Below, one piece after another: positions 1-7,748 of a stretch of DNA of 10,443 nucleotides. The stretch is taken from contig JAJYBW010000092.1 in the NCBI GenBank assembly GCA_021778815.1, positions 1 to 10,443 of the forward strand, in the 5' to 3' direction. The translations under genes and the position numbers were made by a program. The stretch's first letter is position 1, and every line of letters starts with the position of its first letter. A model generated the notes under the pieces. That model was not told the DNA's origin. It did no database searches and was given only the letters and a program-made list of their open reading frames with translations. The stretch comes from Acidobacteriota bacterium (GTDB taxonomy: Bacteria > Acidobacteriota > Terriglobia > Terriglobales > Acidobacteriaceae).

Positions 1-1530
1 CACCAGGATGTCATTGCGCGTTTCCATTTGCCGCTGGTCGAACGCGCCCGGGTGCACGGCGTTGCCTTCACAGCATACGTTGCCGCCGTGTGTGGGCACC
101 GGATTTATAGGATCGTAGTTAAATTTGTCCCCGACATCTTGCTTTGGGGGAGCTACGGATAAGGAACCATCCCCATACAGACTGTTCGCTTTGCCGTCGC
201 TCGCCAGGTAAAAGCTCAGCGGCTGCGCGCCCTCCGGAGGCCATGTGTTTGCTGTCTCCCAGCGATTTTCTCCCATCACGTAGTAGCGAACTTTGGGCAT
301 CGTTTCCAGTACGTGATTATCTTCGCCCTTCAGGAAGTGATCGAACCAGCCGTACGTCAGCGCGTCGACATTAATATGCGCATCGCCCATGTCGCGCTCG
401 CCGATCACAGTATGGTCCGTAGCCCGCCAATAGCCGCAGTGGCCTGTGGGTGCAATTACCGCGTACTGTTCGTTGGCAATGTCGGGGCGCGCGGTCTTGC
501 GCACGAAGTTAAAGGCCGCCAAATTGGGCCCGATCGACACGTCGTACCACGACATCCACCAGAAGCCTGGCACGTTGATCTTCATGCTGTCGTTCCACAG
601 GCCGCCCTTGTACCACGCGGGATCGTTCGGAGCGCGCTCGATCATGGCGCCACGGGTCGCGATCCCCGGCATATGGTCCGAGAAAATCCCCTTAGGCCCA
701 TTCACCGCTTTAATGATGTCCATCTCCGGCAAATGCCACAGTGCTTTCGACCAATCGACAGAAGGGAAATGCGGAGCAAGATCGAATGCTCTCGACTCTT
801 TGATCAAGTCGGCCTGCGACGTGTTGCCGGGAAACATGGGTCGCACCGAATTCTGCACGTCATACAGCCAGTCGATGAACAGCATTTGGACTGCGCCGCC
901 GCGATACCAGTTTCCCTGCTCGTAATAGGGCCCAACGCGACCCACGCCGGCGCCGAACCCCATCGGGATAAACGCCGCGTCTGCTGGATTTCCCATGGCG
1001 GTCACCGCCAGCTGCCACTCCGCGGTCGACGAGCATCCGATGGTTCCGACCTTGCCGTTCGACCATGGCTGTTTTGCAATCCAGGAAAATTCGTCGTATC
1101 CGTCACTCAGCGGCGGCCCAAGGATGTCGTAATTTCCCTGCGAAAAAAACTGCCCACGCTCATTGATCTCAACATAAGCATAGCCGCGCTTCACCGCATT
1201 CAACTCCGCACTCATATTGCGGGGCGCACCCAGATCAATGTCCCAATAGTTAAAGTTGTAAGGCGTACGGACAAAAATAGTTCCGTATTTTTTCGATTCG
1301 TCTTTCGGGCGATAGATGTCGGCGGCCATCAACGTGCCATCGCTCATCGGGATCATCACCTTTCGATCGATAGTGGCGACGGACTCGAGTTCTTCTTCCA
1401 ACGCGTTGTTCTCCGCGATCTGTGCCTCCTGGGAACGGCCCCTGCCTTGAGCAGACAGGTTTGGCGGAGCGCAAAGAGTGGTTATCAGAAAGGCTGAGGC
1501 AAGCAGGGAGCAGGCAAGTGTAGGTCGCAT
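1..1530 (-). CDS. Secreted CocE/NonD-family alpha/beta hydrolase (X-Pro dipeptidyl-peptidase S15 fold), 3' end cut off by the window edge
   Basis: 510 codons are visible, uninterrupted from ATG at 1530 to the left edge with no stop. The start follows GGAG with an 8-base spacer and gives a classical signal peptide (basic start, hydrophobic residues 4-20, likely cleavage near Ala27), so the enzyme should act in the periplasm or outside the cell. Family signs: DGTLMAADIYRP (64-75), RTPY (88-91; Tyr91 matches the oxyanion-hole Tyr44 of CocE), SDGYD and KQPWSNGKVG before the nucleophile elbow, SWYD (327-330) and APTGH (360-364). The probable triad is Ser167-Asp330-His364. The elbow reads GCSS, not the usual GxSYxG. 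The remaining part should be the C-terminal jelly-roll domain, which begins near residue 410; family members are usually about 550-650 residues, so perhaps 50-150 are missing. Relatives cleave esters, amides or X-Pro peptides; the substrate here cannot be read. It lies 54 bases after the permease gene, probably co-transcribed. The family call is firm, the reaction is not. Confidence 0.9.
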   Translation of the reverse strand, partial: MRPTLACSLLASAFLITTLCAPPNLSAQGRGRSQEAQIAENNALEEELESVATIDRKVMIPMSDGTLMAADIYRPKDESKKYGTIFVRTPYNFNYWDIDLGAPRNMSAELNAVKRGYAYVEINERGQFFSQGNYDILGPPLSDGYDEFSWIAKQPWSNGKVGTIGCSSTAEWQLAVTAMGNPADAAFIPMGFGAGVGRVGPYYEQGNWYRGGAVQMLFIDWLYDVQNSVRPMFPGNTSQADLIKESRAFDLAPHFPSVDWSKALWHLPEMDIIKAVNGPKGIFSDHMPGIATRGAMIERAPNDPAWYKGGLWNDSMKINVPGFWWMSWYDVSIGPNLAAFNFVRKTARPDIANEQYAVIAPTGHCGYWRATDHTVIGERDMGDAHINVDALTYGWFDHFLKGEDNHVLETMPKVRYYVMGENRWETANTWPPEGAQPLSFYLASDGKANSLYGDGSLSVAPPKQDVGDKFNYDPINPVPTHGGNVCCEGNAVHPGAFDQRQMETRNDILV

Positions 1531-1538
1531 CTCCAGGT

Positions 1539-1542
1539 CTCC
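1539..1542 (-). promoter_or_regulatory. Ribosome binding site of the hydrolase gene
   Basis: GGAG lies 8 bases before the ATG at 1530. A second GGAG (1531-1534) abuts the ATG and is too close to serve. The site supports 1530 as the start and the signal peptide that follows. No other in-frame ATG was seen just upstream. Confidence 0.6.
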
Positions 1543-1584
1543 ATAACGGGCGTTTGCGAACCATGCCCGAATCGCAACGTAAGT

Positions 1585-2940
1585 CTATTCGTCTTCTGCA
1601 GGCAACTCAAAATTGATCAGGTTCTTGCGGAATCCATGGGTTTTCCAGGCGCCGAAGCTGATTCCGACAGCCATCCAGATGACACCCGCCAGGATTGCCG
1701 TGTGGCTCAGGTTCAACCACAGCAATAGGCAAATACAGAATCCCGTCACTGGCGGAATAAAGTGGGTGATCTTCTTTTCTTCTGCGCGAACAAAGTAGTG
1801 AACGAAGGCGGCGGCGTTGACGCCCATAAACGCGATCAGCGCGCCGAAGTTCAACATCTCAGCTCCCAGTGCATAGCTCATGATGAAAGCTCCGCCCAGC
1901 GCGATCAGACCGACGCAAATCACATTGTTTCGCGGGACATGGCGCTTCGGATCGACTTTGCCGAAGAATGATTTTGGTATTGCTTCGCTTCGACCCATGC
2001 CGTACAGCAAGCGGGCTGCGCCCAGTTGCGCGCCCATGCCAGAGCCGAAATTCGCCACCAGCAGCGTAAACCCGACAACGATAAACATGGGGTGCCAGGC
2101 ACGCGCGGCGACGTGAACGAACGCCGTGTCCACGTTCGGGAAGGCTTCCGACGCCGGCCAAATGAGCTGTGCCGCGTATACCTGGATGGCCGAAAGAATG
2201 CCGATCACCAGGCAGGTCAGCACCGTTGCCAACAGAATATTTCTTCGCGGATTCTCAACTTCCTCCGACAAAGTCGAAATACCGTCGAAGCCGATATAGG
2301 TCAGCACTGCAATCGAGGTCCCACCAAGGACTGCTTTGGTGTTCCACGTAGCGGGGTCATAAAACGGGTGCCAGAAGTAGCCGGCTCCGCCGGTATGGCC
2401 GAAAATATATCGCGCGGCTACCACGAAAAAGATTGCGATCACCACGCCCATGGCGACTGCCAGGCCAAAGTTGACGCGAGCGCTGCTCTTCACGCCCTGT
2501 ATGTTCAATCCGGTGAAAATCGCCGCGAAGCAGATTGCCCACGCCCAATAAGCAACGTGCGGTGCGAACACATGTGCCTGTTGGCTACACCAGATAATGC
2601 AGATCATGGGATTCAGCAGGTAGTCCATCACCATGCCCCAACCCGTAATGTAGCCCAACGCAGGACTGATTTCCTGGCCGACGTAAGTGAACGCGGAGCC
2701 GGCGCTGGGATAGACCCTCGCCATGCGGCCATAACTGATGGCCGTAAACAGCATGGCGACCATTGCAATCAGAATGGTAGTGACCGCATACCCATGACTT
2801 CGGTCGGTGAGCACACCGAACACAGACATGGGGGCGACCGGCTGCACCACAATCACGCCATAAAGAACCAAATCCCACAGGGTGAGACTGCGACGCAAAC
2901 CAGCAGCGCTTCCGACCGGAGCGCTGTTATTGTTCTCCAT
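1585..2940 (-). CDS. APC-superfamily amino acid/polyamine permease, PuuP-like
   Basis: 451 residues, complete, ATG to TAG, with AAGGA 6 bases before the start. An inner-membrane secondary transporter, probably bringing an amino acid, polyamine or similar amine into the cell. About 12 hydrophobic helices can be traced, the first at about 22-43 and the last at about 413-431. APC motifs recalled from E. coli PuuP (putrescine importer) line up over most of the length: LRRSLTLWDLV near the N-terminus, LFTAISYGRMARVYPSAGSA (64-83), GFDGISTLSEEVENP (217-231), ARLLYGMGR (309-317) and LNFGALIAF (363-371). The length equals that of PuuP (about 460). PuuP is only the best remembered relative; the substrate is uncertain, so no symbol is given. 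The gene sits 58 bases after the efflux channel gene and 54 before the hydrolase. No terminator is visible on either side, so it could belong to the efflux operon or form a unit with the hydrolase. Confidence 0.9.
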   Translation of the reverse strand: MENNNSAPVGSAAGLRRSLTLWDLVLYGVIVVQPVAPMSVFGVLTDRSHGYAVTTILIAMVAMLFTAISYGRMARVYPSAGSAFTYVGQEISPALGYITGWGMVMDYLLNPMICIIWCSQQAHVFAPHVAYWAWAICFAAIFTGLNIQGVKSSARVNFGLAVAMGVVIAIFFVVAARYIFGHTGGAGYFWHPFYDPATWNTKAVLGGTSIAVLTYIGFDGISTLSEEVENPRRNILLATVLTCLVIGILSAIQVYAAQLIWPASEAFPNVDTAFVHVAARAWHPMFIVVGFTLLVANFGSGMGAQLGAARLLYGMGRSEAIPKSFFGKVDPKRHVPRNNVICVGLIALGGAFIMSYALGAEMLNFGALIAFMGVNAAAFVHYFVRAEEKKITHFIPPVTGFCICLLLWLNLSHTAILAGVIWMAVGISFGAWKTHGFRKNLINFELPAEDE

Positions 2941-2946
2941 GGACGA

Positions 2947-2951
2947 TCCTT
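2947..2951 (-). promoter_or_regulatory. Ribosome binding site of the permease gene
   Basis: AAGGA is placed 6 bases before the ATG at 2940, in the 58-base gap after the channel gene (2941-2998). I found no convincing -35/-10 pair and no T-tailed hairpin in this gap. Confidence 0.6.
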
Positions 2952-2998
2952 AGCGAAGTTTTTGTATTCCTTCCAATGTAAACGGTTCGTGCATCGTT

Positions 2999-4570
2999 TT
3001 ATTGCTGAATCTTTGTTTCCGCTTTGGCCGGTCCTTTGGCCACCTGGGCCGGTGTCGGCAGCTGCGCGGTGTTCCAGCCTCCACCCAAAGAACCCACCAG
3101 TTCCACCGCGCCCATCATCTGTTCTACTTGCAGATTGGCCAGGGTCTGCTGATCGCCCAGCAACGTTGTCTGCAACAAGACCACATTGATATAAGGATCG
3201 AGGCCAGTTTCATAGCGGCCGATTTCCAGATTCAGGGCGTCCTCGGCGGAGGCTACGGCTTGTCTTTGCTGCTGGATTTGCTGCGACAGGATACGGACTT
3301 GGGCCATGTAATCTTCCACCTGCTGGAACGCCGTCAATACGGTCTGGCGGTAGTTGGCAAGGTCTGCGTTGTAGATCGCAACATATTCGTGGAGCGTCGG
3401 GTTCAGAGCGGCATTAAAGAGGGGCACGGAAATTGTAGGCCCGATCGACCAGAAGCGGCTGGGCCAGTCTAGTAAATGAGAAAATGCCGAGCTTTGCGTG
3501 CCTCCGCTGGCAGAAAGAACCAGGTTGGGATAGAAGGCAGCATAAGCCACGCCGATTTCAGCATTCGCCGCGGCCATGGTACGTTCCGCTGCCGCGATGT
3601 CTGGCCTGCGCTCAAGCAGCTGCGACGGTATTCCAATCGGAATCGGCGGCGGAGCGACCGTGAGAGGCCGGACGGGAATCGAGAAATTCGATGCTTGCCT
3701 GCCAACCAGAACCGCAATCGCATGCTCATATTGCGCCCGCAGAATGCCAAGGTTTGTGGCTGCGGATTCGGCGCTATGCAGCGTGCTCTGCGCCTCCACT
3801 ACGGAGACTTTGTCGTCCACGCCCGTCTCATACAGGGTTTGCGTCAACTCTAGTGTTTTCCTGTCCGCTTCCACTGTTTCCGTATATAGACGGACAAGCG
3901 CATCCTGCCCATGGATTTCAAAGAAGTATTCCGCCAGCGCGACCTGTTCGCTCAACCGCTCATTTTCCAGATCGGCTGCGCTCACCTGCGCGCTGTATTC
4001 AGCCGCATGCACGGTATTCCGGATTCTGCCCCACACATCCGGCTCCCAGGATACGGTTGCGGGGAGCTGATACATCGTGAACAGCTTGCCTGTGTTGGCG
4101 GTTGTGGAATTCGTCAGGTTGCCTGAGGAGAGCGAGCGGGTAAAGGAAGGAGCTCCCGTAGCAGTCGGATAATATAGCGCCCGCGCCTCGCCGACCAGCG
4201 CCCGGGCTTCCATGAAATTCTGAAAATACAATTTGATGTTCTGGTTGTTGATGTTCAGCTGATCTTCCAGGGCGTTCAATTCCGGTTCGTGGAAGACTTC
4301 CCACCAGTTGCCTCGCAGCATCGCGTCCTGCGGCTGCGCAACCGTCCAGGTCCCCGCGTCCGCGTTCTGCACCGCTTGCGCGGGCGGCGTCTCCTTATAT
4401 ACGGTCGGGGCCTGCGTGACAGGCGCGTGATACTTCGGTCCAACGACACACCCGGTCATCGCGCAGCACATCAGCGCCATGCCCCATACACAAATCGAAC
4501 GCAATTGGCGCCGCGCAGTACGAGCGCGTTGCATGTTCACTGCTGCTTTCATCTTGTCGACGTTCTTCAT
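2999..4570 (-). CDS. Outer-membrane efflux channel lipoprotein, NodT/OprM (OpmB-like) family
   Basis: 523 residues from ATG 4570 to TAA. It is the TolC-like exit duct of the tripartite pump encoded upstream. A basic stretch (about 13-25) and a hydrophobic stretch end in MTGC, so Cys41 is probably the lipidated residue; CVVGPKY right after it is the usual start of mature NodT-type channels (GC.VGP.Y..P). Two OEP repeats follow. WEPDVWGRI (175-183) and RRPDIAAAE (321-329) are family hallmarks, as are YETGLDPY (453-460) and LGGGW (495-499) near the end. The length is slightly above the usual 460-500 because of the long N-terminus. Start choice: the frame stays open upstream to 4906, but that part overlaps mdtC in another frame and encodes no signal sequence. 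ATG 4570 has GCAGGA 6 bases ahead; ATG 4591, 4552 and 4534 have poorer sites, although 4534 would give a more standard 29-residue lipoprotein signal. Confidence 0.93.
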   Translation of the reverse strand: MKNVDKMKAAVNMQRARTARRQLRSICVWGMALMCCAMTGCVVGPKYHAPVTQAPTVYKETPPAQAVQNADAGTWTVAQPQDAMLRGNWWEVFHEPELNALEDQLNINNQNIKLYFQNFMEARALVGEARALYYPTATGAPSFTRSLSSGNLTNSTTANTGKLFTMYQLPATVSWEPDVWGRIRNTVHAAEYSAQVSAADLENERLSEQVALAEYFFEIHGQDALVRLYTETVEADRKTLELTQTLYETGVDDKVSVVEAQSTLHSAESAATNLGILRAQYEHAIAVLVGRQASNFSIPVRPLTVAPPPIPIGIPSQLLERRPDIAAAERTMAAANAEIGVAYAAFYPNLVLSASGGTQSSAFSHLLDWPSRFWSIGPTISVPLFNAALNPTLHEYVAIYNADLANYRQTVLTAFQQVEDYMAQVRILSQQIQQQRQAVASAEDALNLEIGRYETGLDPYINVVLLQTTLLGDQQTLANLQVEQMMGAVELVGSLGGGWNTAQLPTPAQVAKGPAKAETKIQQ

Positions 4571-4576
4571 AAAGAA

Positions 4577-4582
4577 TCCTGC
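4577..4582 (-). promoter_or_regulatory. Ribosome binding site that decides the start of the efflux channel gene
   Basis: GCAGGA with a 6-base spacer before the ATG at 4570. The spacer matches those of mdtC and the permease gene (both 6). The competing ATG at 4591 has GAGAGG directly abutting it, which leaves no spacer. Confidence 0.55.
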
Positions 4583-4595
4583 CTGCTTCATCCTC

Positions 4596-4621
4596 TCGGC
4601 CCACACGCAACTGTGAGCCGA
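4596..4621 (-). other. Intercistronic RNA hairpin between mdtC and the efflux channel gene
   Basis: In the minus-strand transcript the arms TCGGCTCACA (from 4612-4621) and TGTGGGCCGA (from 4596-4605) pair over 10 positions, with one G-U wobble and a 6-base loop GTTGCG; a further U-G pair could extend the stem. It begins 24 bases after the mdtC stop and ends 13 bases before the ribosome binding site of the channel gene. No T-run follows, so it is not a standard intrinsic terminator. It could protect or process the mRNA or tune the ratio of channel to pump; that is inference. Confidence 0.55.
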
Positions 4622-4644
4622 AGCACGTTCTACATCCAAGTCGC

Positions 4645-7600
4645 TTACGACGTCGCTTCGCCCAAAGGTGCCGCGAGCGTGTCGTGAGTTCTCCCCAACA
4701 TGCGCAGCCGCAAACGGTCCATGTACAGATAAATCACCGGCGTGGTGTACAAGGTCAACGCCTGGCTGACGATCAAACCACCCACGATGGTAATTCCCAA
4801 CGGCCGGCGCAATTCCGAACCCGTTCCAGTTCCGAAAGCCAGTGGAAGGGCACCAAATAGCGCCGCCATCGTGGTCATCAGAATGGGACGGAACCGCAGC
4901 ATACACGCTTCAAAGATCGCATCCGCAGTGCTCATGCCTTCGCGCTCGGCCACCAGGGCAAAGTCGATCATCATGATGGCGTTTTTCTTCACAATGCCGA
5001 TCAGTAGCACAATTCCGATAATGGAAATTACATTCAAATCAATCTTGAACAGCATCAGCGCCAGCATCGCTCCCACGCTGGCCGAAGGCAGCGTGGAGAT
5101 GATCGTCAGCGGGTGAACCAGGCTTTCATACAGGATCCCAAGCACAATATAGACAGCCAGCAGTGCCGTCACCACCAGGATGGGCTCTGTCTTTAGCGAT
5201 TGCTGGTAGGCCTGCACTGTGCCGGCAAAAAATCCGCGCAGGCTCGACGGCGTGTTCAGTCGTTGCTGCATCTGGTTAACCAGCCGCGTCGCATCGCTCA
5301 GAGACATCCCCGGAGCTAGGTTGAATGACACAGTCACAGATGGGAACAGACCCGTGTGATTCACTTGCAGCGGCGTGCTGCCTGCTTGGGCTGTGGCGAC
5401 AGCGTTCAGTGGAACGGTGCCATTTGTGTTTGCCGAGGGGTAAATGTAATTCAGTCCCTCTGGCGATTGCCAGTATTGCGGAGCCACCTCCAACACTACG
5501 TAGTATTGATTCAGCTCCGTGTAGATCAGCGAAACTTCGGACTGCCCAAACGCGCTGTACAGACTCGAGTCCAGGGATTGTGAAGTGAGTCCGAGTCGAG
5601 CCGCCGTGGCGCGATCATAGGTAACATATTCTTCCAATCCTCCATTCTGCTGGTCCGTGTTGACATCCTGAAAGCCTGGAAGCTTCTTCATGTTTTCCAG
5701 CAGAATCGGTCCCCACTTCGTCAGGTCCTGCACATTATCGGATTGCAGCGTGTATTGATAGAGCGCCGCACTCATTCGCCCCCCAATGCGCAAATCCTGC
5801 GCCGCCTGTAGGAACGCGGAAGCTACGGGAAGCCGGTTGAGTTTCGGTCGCAGCCGATTAATGATCTGCGCCGCGCTGACTTTTCGCTCATCCAGCGGCT
5901 TCAGCGCAATGTAAATGAAACCGCCATTCCCGTTGCCCACATATGCGTTCACGTTCGCAACCGCAGGATCGGCCTTGATGACGCCAACTAATCGCTTGAT
6001 GGAGTCGTTCATCACCGCAAAGGAGGCATCCTGCGGGCCCTGAACGGCGCCAATCAAGGCTCCAGTATCCTGTTGCGGAAAAAAACCCTTTGGAATCTCA
6101 ACCATCACCACCACATTCAGAGCAATCACCAGCAGCAGCACAATCAATGTCAGGAATGGATTGTCCAATACCCAGGTCAGCGAATGGCGATAGGTCGACA
6201 ACATTCCTTCGAAGAACCTTTCGCTCGTCCGGTACATTGCCCCGTGCTTTTCTGTTTTATGCTCCTTCAGGATGTACGCGCACATCATTGGCGTGGTGGT
6301 CAGGGAGATGACCATCGAGATGATAATTGCAGTGGACAGCGTGACTGCGAATTCACGGAACAGGCGACCCACAATGCCGCCCATCAACAAAATGGGGATA
6401 AAAACCGCAATCAGCGACATGCTGATGGTGAAGATGGTGGATCCAATCTCTCGCGAGCCCTTTAACGCCGCAGCAAACGGAGTCATCCCCTGTTCCAGAT
6501 GGCGCGAAATGTTTTCCATCACAACAATCGCGTCATCCACCACAAACCCGGTGGAGATGGTCAACGCCATCAGCGAAAGGTTGTCGAGGCTGTAGCCAAA
6601 CACCCACATCACCGCGAAGGTACCAATCAGCGACACCGGCACCGCGACCGTAGGAATCAGCGTCGAATGCCAGTTTCGTAGAAACACAAACACGACCAGA
6701 ATCACCAGCAGAACGGAGATGACCAACGTCTGTTCCACGTTGCTGACCGAGGCCTTGATCGTCGTCGTCCGGTCGAGGACCACCGTGGTGTGGATACCCT
6801 GCGGAAGAATGTCTTGCAAAAAGGGAAGTTGGCTGTGGATCAATGCGTTGGTCGCAATAATGTTAGCGCCCGGCTGGCGAAAGATGATCACTGTGACCGA
6901 GGGAATGCCATTTAGATATCCGGCATTGCGAATGTTCTGCGCTGAATCCACGACCTCCGCCACATCCGACAAGCGAACAGCCTGGCCGTTGTGGTAGCCA
7001 ATAATCAGGGGCCTGTACTGGGCCGCTTTTGAAATCTGGTCATTGTCCAGAATGTCCGCGGTGATATTGTCGTCGGAGAGTTGCCCTTTCGCCAGATCGG
7101 AATTCTGCAAACTTAGAACCGAACGCACGCTGTTCATTGTGAGTCCGTAGCTGTTGAGCTGTGCGGGGTTGACGTCCACTCGCACCGAAGGTAAAGATCC
7201 GCCGCCGACGATCACCTGTCCCACTCCCTGAATCTGGGAGAGCTTTTGCATCATGACCGTGGAGGCTTCGTCGTAGAGCTTTTCTTTGTCGTACTTCTCT
7301 GAAGTCAAGCCAAGGATCATAATCGGCGCATCGGAGGGATTGGTCAGCCGATAGCTTGGATTCGCTGGAAGATTGGCAGGCAGATAGGTTCGCGCCGCAT
7401 TGATCGCCGCTTCCACGTCCCGCGCCGCGCCGTTGATGTCGCGGCTAAGGTCGAATTGCAGTGTGATCGAGGTGTTCCCAAGCTGGCTCGACGACGTCAT
7501 CTCGGTGATGCCCGCGATATGTCCAAGTTGGCGCTCCAAGGGTGTGGCCACGGAAGACGCCATGATTTGAGCACTTGCCCCAGGCAGGCTGCCTTGGACG

Positions 7601-7737
7601 GAGATTGTAGGAAAGTCGATCTGGGGCAGGGGAGAAACCGGCAGCACCGTGAAGGCAATCGCCCCCGCAATTGCGATTGCAATGGTCAGCAGCGTGGTCG
7701 CGACCGGGCGTCGGATGAAGGGTTCAGAGATATTCAT
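4645..7737 (-). CDS. mdtC: RND multidrug efflux permease subunit, MdtC/MuxC type
   Basis: 1030 residues, complete, ATG to TAA; family members are about 1025-1040. An inner-membrane proton-driven exporter that should form a mixed trimer with the MdtB-like subunit and pass substrates to the periplasmic adaptor and outer channel. The usual RND plan is visible: TM1 at 12-32, first periplasmic domain to about 335, TM2-TM6 at 336-490, TM7 at about 527-545, second periplasmic domain to about 850, TM8-TM12 at 852-1006. The proton-relay residues are present: Asp401-Asp402 in GFVVDDAIVVMEN (TM4) and Lys918 in GIVKKNAIMM (TM10). MdtC rather than MdtB identity rests on remembered E. coli MdtC: MASSVATPLER, DINGAARDV, NPSDAPIMIL, QDLRIGGR and QYTLQSDN. 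The ATG overlaps the mdtB stop (ATGA), with GCAGG 6 bases upstream inside mdtB, so translation is probably coupled. The substrates cannot be predicted; the E. coli homologue is known for novobiocin and bile salts. Confidence 0.95.
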   Translation of the reverse strand: MNISEPFIRRPVATTLLTIAIAIAGAIAFTVLPVSPLPQIDFPTISVQGSLPGASAQIMASSVATPLERQLGHIAGITEMTSSSQLGNTSITLQFDLSRDINGAARDVEAAINAARTYLPANLPANPSYRLTNPSDAPIMILGLTSEKYDKEKLYDEASTVMMQKLSQIQGVGQVIVGGGSLPSVRVDVNPAQLNSYGLTMNSVRSVLSLQNSDLAKGQLSDDNITADILDNDQISKAAQYRPLIIGYHNGQAVRLSDVAEVVDSAQNIRNAGYLNGIPSVTVIIFRQPGANIIATNALIHSQLPFLQDILPQGIHTTVVLDRTTTIKASVSNVEQTLVISVLLVILVVFVFLRNWHSTLIPTVAVPVSLIGTFAVMWVFGYSLDNLSLMALTISTGFVVDDAIVVMENISRHLEQGMTPFAAALKGSREIGSTIFTISMSLIAVFIPILLMGGIVGRLFREFAVTLSTAIIISMVISLTTTPMMCAYILKEHKTEKHGAMYRTSERFFEGMLSTYRHSLTWVLDNPFLTLIVLLLVIALNVVVMVEIPKGFFPQQDTGALIGAVQGPQDASFAVMNDSIKRLVGVIKADPAVANVNAYVGNGNGGFIYIALKPLDERKVSAAQIINRLRPKLNRLPVASAFLQAAQDLRIGGRMSAALYQYTLQSDNVQDLTKWGPILLENMKKLPGFQDVNTDQQNGGLEEYVTYDRATAARLGLTSQSLDSSLYSAFGQSEVSLIYTELNQYYVVLEVAPQYWQSPEGLNYIYPSANTNGTVPLNAVATAQAGSTPLQVNHTGLFPSVTVSFNLAPGMSLSDATRLVNQMQQRLNTPSSLRGFFAGTVQAYQQSLKTEPILVVTALLAVYIVLGILYESLVHPLTIISTLPSASVGAMLALMLFKIDLNVISIIGIVLLIGIVKKNAIMMIDFALVAEREGMSTADAIFEACMLRFRPILMTTMAALFGALPLAFGTGTGSELRRPLGITIVGGLIVSQALTLYTTPVIYLYMDRLRLRMLGRTHDTLAAPLGEATS

Positions 7738-7748
7738 GCCGGACCTGC
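7734..7748 (-). promoter_or_regulatory. mdtB stop/mdtC start overlap (ATGA) with embedded ribosome binding site
   Basis: The mdtC ATG (7735-7737) and the mdtB TGA (7734-7736) share bases. GCAGG (7744-7748) lies 6 bases before the ATG within the last mdtB codons. This arrangement typically couples translation and keeps the subunits of one complex in ratio. Confidence 0.75.

Noticed and set aside
313..1497. Long plus-strand open frame of 394 codons
   Set aside because: It is the antisense of the hydrolase gene, rich in Arg, His and Gln with no recognisable domain; the minus-strand frame has a signal peptide and clear family motifs over the whole length.
1250..1564. Minus-strand open frame of 104 codons at the start of the hydrolase region
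   Set aside because: It overlaps the hydrolase start in a different frame and has no family signature; the frame from 1530 runs uninterrupted for 510 codons.
1547..1577. Possible hairpins between the permease and hydrolase genes (arms 1554-1559/1572-1577 and 1547-1551/1565-1569)
   Set aside because: Stems of only 6 and 5 pairs with loops of 12 and 13 bases, mutually exclusive, with no T-run; expected by chance in a sequence of this GC content.
2941..2998. Possible promoter or terminator between the channel and permease genes
   Set aside because: TTTACA and TACAAA-like boxes are only 10 bases apart, too close for a sigma-70 type promoter, and no stem-loop with a T-tail is present.
2026..3189. 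Long plus-strand open frame of 387 codons
   Set aside because: It lies antisense to the permease and the end of the channel gene, has a composition typical of a codon-bias shadow and no domain signature.
4571..4906. Upstream extension of the channel gene frame into mdtC
   Set aside because: The 112 extra codons overlap mdtC in another frame, contain no signal peptide and precede the proper signal sequence; the ribosome binding site supports 4570.
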